Below are positions 12,401 through 24,400 of a stretch of DNA of 64,000 bases, piece by piece (position 1 is the stretch's first letter; every line of letters begins with the position of its first letter). Both the position numbers and the translations under genes were made by a program. Location: contig CM025850.1 of NCBI GenBank assembly GCA_003952965.2, positions 24,275,420 to 24,339,419 of the forward strand. Direction: 5' to 3'. The notes under the pieces were generated by a model. That model was not told the origin of the DNA, searched no databases, and saw only the letters and a list, made by a program, of their open reading frames with translations. This stretch comes from Morella rubra (lineage: Eukaryota; Streptophyta; Magnoliopsida; Fagales; Myricaceae).

Positions 12401-15400
12401 TCGACACTTCAACACTTGTTAGACTAGAGTTTTACAGTTTGTCAAACAAATAATTTATCTTCAGACACGTGTCTTTTGCCAACCAATCACAATTTTTCTT
12501 TAAAATTCGTAAATTGCCACTTGTCGAAAAAGTTTGAGCTCACAAGAAGAAAGGAATCTCATCCGATAATTTATACATCCACGGCTCCCCTCATGTATGG
12601 CCTAAACTCCCCCTTAATAAGTGAACCAGACATGCAAACATTTAATTGAAATGGCTGATAAAGACAGAATGCAGTTTGAGTTTGAGTTCATGACCTCTGA
12701 TATCATGTTAAATTATCAGTAACTTCAAAAGCTGAAATGGACAAAAGGAGATGGACTTACTCACTTGAATTATATTCCTAATAGAACAAACATCTAAATA
12801 GAAAGTAGCATTGCAGAACTATTGAAACAGGCATAGCTTGATAACGTTGAATTCAAAACAGATTAGAACACCAGAGAAATCAAATACCTGCCATAGTTCC
12901 TCAGTAACGAAAGGCATGAAAGGATGTAGCAATTTTAGTATGTTTTCATAAACATACAACAGAACTGCCTGAGCCACTAACGCAACAGAATCACCTCCAG
13001 AGTGATAAATGCGAGCTTTACTGGACTCAATATACCTAAGGAAATGCAAAAATAAGACAATGGCCAAAAAGAAGTTCAAAATGCCAGTCATAAAATATAA
13101 TTGACCAAGCTGAATAGCCTGGTAATAATATTTATCAGCAATTTTGAGTTGGCCTCTAGTAACTAAACCATAAAGGCATTTCCTACTAACTTTGGTTTCC
13201 GCAAATACACCAACCATTTAACAACTAAAAACAAAGAAAAAGTTCGATGATATACTTAATGAACTCATATGGGGAGTGCAACTGCAGGCTCCCTGTGGTT
13301 ACAAATAAAAGGGATTAAAACTAGAGAAAATCAACTGAAAAGTGAGGATGCTAATTACTCATCAAAGAGGTAAAAAGTGTCAAAGTTCTAAAAGCTGTAA
13401 TCAGTGAGATGTGTTTTTCCTATTTTTTCTATTCTTCCTTGAAAACTTCATTCCATAGCTCTTATTTGACAAAATAACCGCGCATGGTAATATATTATAT
13501 CTGGAACTTGCTGATATTAAAACTGTTTAACATACGACTACCAGTCATTTCATAAGTTTGACTTAGATGGAGCAGAGGGAAGAACAGTACTTTTAGTTTT
13601 AACAACTATTTTTACTACTATGATAATTCATAGTTGATCAATCATTCTAACCAGAAATTTGTTTATTGCATTATATAATTGGGCAGTATCTTCTTTATTA
13701 ATTGTCCTGCAACTAAAACTTTATTTATTGCATCATGTATTTCCAGGCAACTATATGTAGACTATTGACAACAACCCCTTAACCCAATTTCAATTCCCGG
13801 AAGAAATATCCAGTACCCTGGCTCCATTACTAAACTGAGGTTCATACTTCATACCAAATTACAAAAACATAATAGTACCTAAGCTGACATCATCCATTTA
13901 AATGGCCATTTAAAAAGTTTTCTGTTTGTTCTAGTACTCTATTTCCTCATATTTTCTTCATGTATTTTTATCATGTAATTCACTTAAAAAAATTGAAACC
14001 TAGGGATCATCATCTGATGTCTTACGATAGTAGCTCATATTCCACTCTTACCAACATCTTCGGAGAAACCTGAGGTTTGTGTCTAACAAGTGAATGAATC
14101 TACTCCATAGAAGGTCAAAGAATTGGAAAAGATATGAAGATATTTTTCTGATAAAAACCTATTTCAGAAATAATGGACATACCAATCAGCAAAATCACCC
14201 CAAAAGAAATCATATATTTCTCTTCCAATGTCTCCAAAGAAAAATTTGTCATAACTTCCAGTTGCCGTATCAATAAGCAAATGAAGCTTTGAGACCTGAA
14301 TACAAAACAAAGTGAAATGGGACTACTTATGCCGTATCAATAAGCAACTGAAGCTTTTGAGACTTGAATACAAAACAAAGTGAAATAGGACTACTGGGTA
14401 TCCTAAATTGGCAATACAGAAATCAGTTTTGAAAGTTTTCTTACCACCCAACATTCTGGCAAAGGAAGCCCAATTAGAGACTCCTCTCTGTCAAACTGAC
14501 CCAAAAAAAAATGATAAAATTTTAGTATACAGAATGATAACATCTCACAATGAAACAAAAATTGCAATCTTAACTAAACAGTTTCCTTGATTTATCTTTT
14601 AGGTAGTTCATCATGCCCTCCATGTGGGCAGCCATAGATGATCAGAATTTTTACAAAGGCTCATTCTTGTCTCCCTAGAAATTTCAGATGCTAGGTGTAA
14701 TGAATTGAACAAAAGTTTCAATATTTGGGTGGGTAATTGTCTTGAATCCTGAATTGCATTGGGACAAGATACTAAGAAAGTAGGATGAAGAGTGGGCTGA
14801 TCCTTGCCATGTAGTAGGTTAGCCACTTTAAACATCGCTAAATAAGTAGAATATTTATTACCAGGAAGCAATGCACAAGACAGGCATGAAAAATAAGTAA
14901 GTTTTCATGTAGATTAAGATGCTGTCTTCAATGTAGTTCTTTTAGATACATGTAGCTTTCCATATCGTTCCATTCATTTACAGTACCTCAAACTGAATTC
15001 TTATTTCTTATTGTTTCAATCAAGGGTTGCAAAGGAGGAGGTCTACATGTAGAATCATCATTAACAAATGTTGAAATTTGATATCTAAGTATTCGCAAAA
15101 AAAAAAAAAAAAGAAAGAAATTTGATATCTAAGTCTCCAAATATCTTTGAATACTTGAAACTATCTGATGATATAGTGGCCACATCGTATCAACAAGATC
15201 ATCCCAAAGAGTGGCAAATAATATGACTTGAGAAGAACCTTAGTAATTTTCTCATCCAAATCCAACAAAAGAAACAAGACAACTTTCTTGGATCCAGTAA
15301 AGAAGTTTTCAGTGAGTGAGACCAAGAAATATCGGCAAACAGAAATAGTTTATGAACACCACTATGTTGGTATGGTGGTTCTGATAATACTAGGATATGG

Positions 15401-18400
15401 TTAATGTTGCATATTAAGCCTTTGAATAGTCTCAAACGTTGATCTGATCAAGTTATAGAGTCGCAGGAAATTTTCAAACCAGCAGATTATAGATAGACAA
15501 TACATTTGACTTTCTTTATCAGTATCACTCATCAATACACTGAATGATGACACAATAACTGTATTATTGATGTCCATGCAGTCATGATAGAGATGAAATC
15601 CTAGATTGGTTAACATTGATTGATATTTGTGAATCTACCACTTATCCTAAAAGCTTAAACTTATAGGAAGAGGAAGATTTTTATTATTTGAATTATATTC
15701 TGTAACACTCCCCCTCATATGTGAACCGGACTCTCCTTTTTTTGGGAGGCCCAACACGTACAATATTTAATTGAAATTGAGATGAAGTGAGGAGTTAGGT
15801 CTCGAACTCAAGACCTTAGCTTTGATACCATGTGAATCTATCATTTATCCCAAANNNNNNNNNNNNNNNNNNNNNNNNNNNNNNNNNNNNNNNNNNNNNN
15901 NNNNNNNNNNNNNNNNNNNNNNNNNNNNNNNNNNNNNNNNNNNNNNNNNNNNNNNNNNNNNNNNNNNNNNNNNNNNNNNNNNNNNNNNNNNNNNNNNNNN
16001 NNNNNNNNNNNNNNNNNNNNNNNNNNNNNNNNNNNNNNNNNNNNNNNNNNNNNNNNNNNNNNNNNNNNNNNNNNNNNNNNNNNNNNNNNNNNNNNNNNNN
16101 NNNNNNNNNNNNNNNNNNNNNNNNNNNNNNNNNNNNNNNNNNNNNNNNNNNNNNNNNNNNNNNNNNNNNNNNNNNNNNNNNNNNNNNNNNNNNNNNNNNN
16201 NNNNNNNNNNNNNNNNNNNNNNNNNNNNNNNNNNNNNNNNNNNNNNNNNNNNNNNNNNNNNNNNNNNNNNNNNNNNNNNNNNNNNNNNNNNNNNNNNNNN
16301 NNNNNNNNNNNNNNNNNNNNNNNNNNNNNNNNNNNNNNNNNNNNNNNNNNNNNNNNNNNNAGTCCGAGGATCTGAAAGTTGCCAAGCTGTTCTTAGATCA
16401 ACAACAGAAGAGATATTGCTATGATATCTGTGTCAGAAATAGAAATCTGAAATTTGACTACGAAAATCAATGGGAAAAAAAATTTCCCTTAAACTAAGTG
16501 AATTGATTGTTTATCCTTTGTTTCCTGTTTACGCTTTCTAATAACTCCAATTTTTTAGCTACATCGTCATATTCCTCCTTTTTCCTTTCTATTTTCCCCA
16601 GGCCCTCGATTTGGACTGTACTCCCAATATTAGCACTTAGGTCAAACCATAATGAACTTTATTCATTGCTTGTAGATATCTGGGTTCACATAATCTAACC
16701 AACGGAAAATAGAGAAATTTCATGTGATAATATTTGGTGTTTGGAGAAGTAATAACATATGAGAGCTTATTCTTTTTTCTTCTTTATCCAAATACAGAAA
16801 TTCAATGTTTTGACCCTCTTGTTTTTTTTAGCAGTCCTAGTAAATGAAATTGATGGCACCTCATGAGTCATAGACCTCTACATGTACCAAAACCAAAATT
16901 ATACTCGACGCTCCACCAAATTCCTTGTGAAATAGGTTTTGAAACGTCGACACTTCAACACTTGTTAGACTAGAGTTTTACAGTTTGTCAAACAAATAAT
17001 TTATCTTCAGACACGTGTCTTTTGCCAACCAATCACAATTTTTCTTTAAAATTCGTAAATTGCCACTTGTCGAAAAAGTTTGAGCTCACAAGAAGAAAGG
17101 AATCTCATCCGATAATTTATACATCCACGGCTCCCCTCATGTATGGCCTAAACTCCCCCTTAATAAGTGAACCAGACATGCAAACATTTAATTGAAATGG
17201 CTGATAAAGACAGAATGCAGTTTGAGTTTGAGTTCATGACCTCTGATATCATGTTAAATTATCAGTAACTTCAAAAGCTGAAATGGACAAAAGGAGATGG
17301 ACTTACTCACTTGAATTATATTCCTAATAGAACAAACATCTAAATAGAAAGTAGCATTGCAGAACTATTGAAACAGGCATAGCTTGATAACGTTGAATTC
17401 AAAACAGATTAGAACACCAGAGAAATCAAATACCTGCCATAGTTCCTCAGTAACGAAAGGCATGAAAGGATGTAGCAATTTTAGTATGTTTTCATAAACA
17501 TACAACAGAACTGCCTGAGCCACTAACGCAACAGAATCACCTCCAGAGTGATAAATGCGAGCTTTACTGGACTCAATATACCTAAGGAAATGCAAAAATA
17601 AGACAATGGCCAAAAAGAAGTTCAAAATGCCAGTCATAAAATATAATTGACCAAGCTGAATAGCCTGGTAATAATATTTATCAGCAATTTTGAGTTGGCC
17701 TCTAGTAACTAAACCATAAAGGCATTTCCTACTAACTTTGGTTTCCGCAAATACACCAACCATTTAACAACTAAAAACAAAGAAAAAGTTCGATGATATA
17801 CTTAATGAACTCATATGGGGAGTGCAACTGCAGGCTCCCTGTGGTTACAAATAAAAGGGATTAAAACTAGAGAAAATCAACTGAAAAGTGAGGATGCTAA
17901 TTACTCATCAAAGAGGTAAAAAGTGTCAAAGTTCTAAAAGCTGTAATCAGTGAGATGTGTTTTTCCTATTTTTTCTATTCTTCCTTGAAAACTTCATTCC
18001 ATAGCTCTTATTTGACAAAATAACCGCGCATGGTAATATATTATATCTGGAACTTGCTGATATTAAAACTGTTTAACATACGACTACCAGTCATTTCATA
18101 AGTTTGACTTAGATGGAGCAGAGGGAAGAACAGTACTTTTAGTTTTAACAACTATTTTTACTACTATGATAATTCATAGTTGATCAATCATTCTAACCAG
18201 AAATTTGTTTATTGCATTATATAATTGGGCAGTATCTTCTTTATTAATTGTCCTGCAACTAAAACTTTATTTATTGCATCATGTATTTCCAGGCAACTAT
18301 ATGTAGACTATTGACAACAACCCCTTAACCCAATTTCAATTCCCGGAAGAAATATCCAGTACCCTGGCTCCATTACTAAACTGAGGTTCATACTTCATAC

Positions 18401-21400
18401 CAAATTACAAAAACATAATAGTACCTAAGCTGACATCATCCATTTAAATGGCCATTTAAAAAGTTTTCTGTTTGTTCTAGTACTCTATTTCCTCATATTT
18501 TCTTCATGTATTTTTATCATGTAATTCACTTAAAAAAATTGAAACCTAGGGATCATCATCTGATGTCTTACGATAGTAGCTCATATTCCACTCTTACCAA
18601 CATCTTCGGAGAAACCTGAGGTTTGTGTCTAACAAGTGAATGAATCTACTCCATAGAAGGTCAAAGAATTGGAAAAGATATGAAGATATTTTTCTGATAA
18701 AAACCTATTTCAGAAATAATGGACATACCAATCAGCAAAATCACCCCAAAAGAAATCATATATTTCTCTTCCAATGTCTCCAAAGAAAAATTTGTCATAA
18801 CTTCCAGTTGCCGTATCAATAAGCAAATGAAGCTTTGAGACCTGAATACAAAACAAAGTGAAATGGGACTACTTATGCCATATCAATAAGCAACTGAAGC
18901 TTTTGAGACTTGAATACAAAACAAAGTGAAATAGGACTACTGGGTATCCTAAATTGGCAATACAGAAATCAGTTTTGAAAGTTTTCTTACCACCCAACAT
19001 TCTGGCAAAGGAAGCCCAATTAGAGACTCCTCTCTGTCAAACTGACCCAAAAAAAAATGATAAAATTTTAGTATACAGAATGATAACATCTCACAATGAA
19101 ACAAAAATTGCAATCTTAACTAAACAGTTTCCTTGATTTATCTTTTAGGTAGTTCATCATGCCCTCCATGTGGACAGCCATAGATGATCAGAATTTTTAC
19201 AAAGGCTCATTCTTGTCTCCCTAGAAATTTCGGATGCTAGGTGTAATGAATTGAACAAAAGTTTCAATATTTGGGTGGGTAATTGTCTTGAATCCTGAAT
19301 TGCATTGGGACAAGATACTAAGAAAGTAGGATGAAGAGTGGGCTGATCCTTGCCATGTAGTAGGTTAGCCACTTTAAACATCGCTAAATAAGTAGAATAT
19401 TTATTACCAGGAAGCAATGCACAAGACAGGCATGAAAAATAAGTAAGTTTTCATGTAGATTAAGATGCTGTCTTCAATGTAGTTCTTTTAGATACATGTA
19501 GCTTTCCATATCGTTCCATTCATTTACAGTACCTCAAACTGAATTCTTATTTCTTATTGTTTCAATCAAGGGTTGCAAAGGAGGAGGTCTACATGTAGAA
19601 TCATCATTAACAAATGTTGAAATTTGATATCTAAGTATTCGCAAAAAAAAAAAAAAAGAAAGAAATTTGATATCTAAGTCTCCAAATATCTTTGAATACT
19701 TGAAACTATCTGATGATATAGTGGCCACATCGTATCAACAAGATCATCCCAAAGAGTGGCAAATAATATGACTTGAGAAGAACCTTAGTAATTTTCTCAT
19801 CCAAATCCAACAAAAGAAACAAGACAACTTTCTTGGATCCAGTAAAGAAGTTTTCAGTGAGTGAGACCAAGAAATATCGGCAAACAGAAATAGTTTATGA
19901 ACACCACTATGTTGGTATGGTGGTTCTGATAATACTAGGATATGGTTAATGTTGCATATTAAGCCTTTGAATAGTCTCAAACGTTGATCTGATCAAGTTA
20001 TAGAGTCGCAGGAAATTTTCAAACCAGCAGATTATAGATAGACAATACATTTGACTTTCTTTATCAGTATCACTCATCAATACACTGAATGATGACACAA
20101 TAACTGTATTATTGATGTCCATGCAGTCATGATAGAGATGAAATCCTAGATTGGTTAACATTGATTGATATTTGTGAATCTACCACTTATCCTAAAAGCT
20201 TAAACTTATAGGAAGAGGAAGATTTTATTATTTGAATTATATTCTCTAACACTCCCCCTCATATGTGAACCGGACTCTCCTTTTTTTGGGAGGCCCAACA
20301 CGTACAATATTTAATTGAAATTGAGATGAAGTGAGGAGTTAGGTCTCGAACTCAAGACCTTAGCTTTGATACCATGTGAATCTATCATTTATCCCAAAAC
20401 CTTAAGCTTATTGGAAGAGGAAGATTTTTATTATTTGAATTATATTCTCTAACAATATTCTTTAGATTCCGCACAACACTTGCTTTTTACACCAAACACT
20501 GCATTTCAGTTACACACTGGATGTAGTCAATTGTTCAGTAGAGTCCTTTATGTTCCAAAACTTCCATATCATATTGCAATTTTTCTATCCAAGGATATGC
20601 GATTGCAATATTATCTCCCTTAATCATGGAAACTCTGCACAGCAGTAGATAGCAAATATTTTCCTCAAGTCTCAAGATGGAAGACATGGTTAGATATTTG
20701 GCTCAGGTGATCCAATCCCAAGAGTTAACAACCACGTATTTGCCCAGCAGAGCAAAAAATTTCTTAGTTGAATCAGATCAATCTTTTTGGAGATCTGATT
20801 TGATAATTGGATGATGAATCTTTGAGTGTGATTCTACTTTAAAGGTCAGGTTTGAGTGTGAGTCTCAAACATTAATTCCTCTCTTGGGTTAAGCATAGAA
20901 TTACTTCGAAAAATTTCGTGACATTGTGAATTTGACAAATCTGCAACAGTGAAATCTCAGTGATGAAGGCGTCATTCTACTTGATTCCATAGTATGTTCA
21001 TTTCTATGCTTCACTACCACCTGCAACATCGCTATAACAACCTTTGCCCCAGCCGCCATCAACATCATCAATACCACCACGCCCACCACATCTACCACCA
21101 TGACCATCCAATAGCACCGCCATCGCATTTCATGCTTTTGGTACTGAAAGGCGCTGCCACCCATCCCCGTACACTATACAACGGCCGTCACCTTCATGCA
21201 ATCATTGTCAGTGCGTTGCTACCACTAACTTACCAAGATTATACCTCCACTGCCATCTCCACACCATCATTGTCATCATTACCATAGCCACCTCAACCAT
21301 CTGGGTATCACCACAGTTGCCTTCGTCTAGCCACCACTCAGTAACATCATTGCCGCTACCCTTACCACCACCACCTTTTTCTTTTCTTCTCCCAAGCACC

Positions 21401-24400
21401 TTTAGCACCACCATCATACTATAACCTCCTTTGCCTTTAAATCCTCATAATAACTCCTAGCATTAAAATGCTGGTGACATGCCACCAGCTGACTACCGCC
21501 ACCACCATTCTCCACTCTACCATCAAATTTGCAGCCATAAACTCCTGCAATTATTGCCAACTCATCATAGCTATTAACACTGGAGCACCACCCCACCACC
21601 ATCACAAGATTCAAATATTGTTAGCACCACAACTATTATTATCGATGGTCAAATTTCTTAGTTATCAAATAGTATTTCATATTAATAATCAACTTTCAAG
21701 CTGAAAGAATTTTGATCTCATTAGTTTAAATTTGTTCATTTCGAAAACTGTAAATAATGTTCTGATTCTTTATACAGTCCTTGAGCTTTTTGAGAAAATT
21801 GAAATAAAAACAAAAAAAACTTAAGATTTTGAGTAAGAAATTGATTGGGTGAAGGTGAATGCCAGACTTGGAATATATACCACAAATAATCTTGGCATTC
21901 TCTTTGAATGAACCTTGAAGAAAGACCTCCAAATGAATAGGAGAAGCAAAGCTCATTTGAAAAATGACCCTAAAGTGAAAATCAACCTTCTTAAGCACTC
22001 ATTGTTACAGAGTCATTTGAATGAGAAAAAAAAACATTACACTTTTTTTTTTGGACAAGTAAAAAATATATTAAAATAAAAGAGAGTTAACAATACAAAA
22101 GACTGTACTGGGAACATCTAAAGCATACAAGCTAGAAAACTACAGAAATCAGAAATATCCAAAAAAGGAAACCCCAACACAGCATTAGACCAAAGAAAAA
22201 GGGACTGCAGCAGCTGAGTCTTTAGGCACTCCAACGTTAACTCTTGGTTCTCAAAACAACGATTATTTCTTTCCCTCCACAAACACCACCAAATACAGGA
22301 AGGTATCATTCTCCACACCACCAAAGCTGTTGGGTCTTCAATTCCTCTTCCAACATCTCAACACCGCAACCACCCTATTAGGCATAACCCAAGAAAAGTT
22401 CAAGATAGAGAACATATGCGACCACAACCTCTAGCAAACAATGAAGAGAATATGATCCACAGACTCCCCATCACATCTACACAAATAACACCAATCAAAC
22501 AAATGCCCTCCTTAAATTGTAGTCAGACTCTCCATGAGCAGCCTCCCACACAAAGAACGAGACTCTTGAAGGTGAAAAAGTCCTCCATAATTGTCGTCAA
22601 GGAAAATCCATAGGAACAGCACCCACCGGAATGCCATACATAGATTTTACAGAAAAAGATCCATTCTTAGAAGCCCCCCAAAGTAATCTATCAGGAACTC
22701 CTCTTGTAATCTTCAATGTGTGAATAAGTGTAAAGAAATTCGATACTTCAGCCAATTCCCAATCATTAAACATACGAATAAACTGAACATTCCAAACAGG
22801 CACACCAGAGCTAACATCAATGCAATTCTCCACTACCTCCTCCTTACACCTGGATAAAGAGAAGAGATGAGGAAATGCTAACATCAAAGCTTGTTCACCA
22901 CACCAACAATCATACCAAAAAGAACTCTACTACCACTTTTCACCAAAAATTTTATATTTGCAAAAAGAAATTCCAACCCTTAGAAATATACTTCCATAAA
23001 CTAACACCATACGAGCCTCGAGCCACAAGAGTCCTCCAACCTCCCACCTCAGTACCATATTTTGTTGTAATAACTATCTTCCATAAAGTATCCCGCTCAA
23101 AACAACCTCCACAACCACTTCCTAACAAAGCTTGATTATATAAAGGCAACCGCCTTAAGGCCAAACCACCCACAGAAATAGGGGAACAAATTTTGGCCCA
23201 GCTAACAAGGTGAAACGCGTGCTCATCTCCACCACGGCCTCAAAACAAAGAAGTAAACATCGAAGATTACAAATCTGGGTATCATCCACCCCACATAAGA
23301 TGAGAGTATCGTCCGCAAATAACAAATGGGAGATAGACACCACAGTACCTCCCCGTCCTCCAATATCAGAAACCCTCATTGCCCCACCAACTCATTCATC
23401 ATCCTACTACGAGCTTCCATAACAATAACAAAACAACGGAGAAAGTGGATCTCCTTGGCGCAAACCCCTGAAAAAACCAAAAGGGGAGCCGTTAACCATA
23501 ACAGAGAACTTTACAGTTGAAATGCTTTAATCCAATTGCACCATTTCTCACCAAACCAACATCTCTTCAACAAATACATCAAAAAACCCCAATTGACATG
23601 ATCATACGCCTTGTGAATATCCAATTTGCATAACAAACCTGCAACACTTGATCTTAACCTCGAGTCAATACACTCATTAGCAATCAACACTGAATCCAAA
23701 AGCTGCCTACCTTGCACAAGGGCATTCTGATCAACACTGAATCCAGAAGCTGCTTACCTTGCACAAGGGCATTCTGAGAGGGAGAAATAATCTTAGGCAA
23801 CATCACCTTCGGCCTATTAGTCAACACCTTAGCAAGAATCATATACACCCCTCCCACAAGGCTTATAGGACGTGTTAAGGAAAGTTTGATGTATTGGCTG
23901 TTTCAGTTTGTACATGATATTGTTGTGCATTGGTGGGCTATTGGGGTTGGTCAAATTGGTGCAATTTGTACGTGATATTATTAGTTTGTTACTTTTGTGT
24001 TGGTTGGTATTATGGCTACCAAGTCCGAGCTCCTCAATTTATCTTCTTTGGGTAGTGCTCATATGACTTCCGTGAAGCTCAATGGCCCAAACTATGTTTA
24101 TTGGGCACGCTCTGTGGAAGTGTTTCTTCGTGGAAAAGGGCTCTTTCATCATCTGACTAAGGGCAAAGTTGTTGCTGCTGATCCCTCTAGTTCAGGTATT
24201 GCTTCTGCAAATCAATGGGATCAGGCATATAATCTTATTATTCTCTTATGTTGAATAGTATTGAACATCACATTAGGTCCTCTTGCATCTATCTTCCGAC
24301 GGCTAAGGATATTTGGGCGCATCTCCAGCATATGTATTCTAGAACTGGGAATGTCACTCGTATTTATGACGTTTGTAAGCAGTACTTTGGCCTCGAACAA

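Larger units (their letters stand above)
11815..15854 (+). repeat. Duplicated 4-kb block, copy 1 (likely unmerged contig overlap)
   Basis: Matches 16361-20398 at an offset of 4546 with only a handful of single-base differences and one-base indels, for example in the A-run near 15100. It contains exons 22-20 and most of a TRIM. Its right edge is exactly the N gap. Confidence 0.95.
16361..20398 (+). repeat. Duplicated 4-kb block, copy 2 (likely unmerged contig overlap)
   Basis: Second copy of 11815-15854. Its left edge is exactly the end of the N gap. Beyond 20398 the sequence continues uniquely, completing the TRIM 5' LTR. Confidence 0.95.

Noticed and set aside
15816..16497. Long open frames across the gap
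   Set aside because: They consist almost entirely of N and have no sequence support.
12888..19041. Genuine tandem exon duplication in ValRS
   Set aside because: Block edges coincide with the N gap and identity is near complete in introns as well as exons, which fits an unmerged contig overlap better.
20901..21614. His-rich and Gly/Val-rich open frames
   Set aside because: They mirror CAC/CAT triplet composition on both strands, with no domain or codon evidence.
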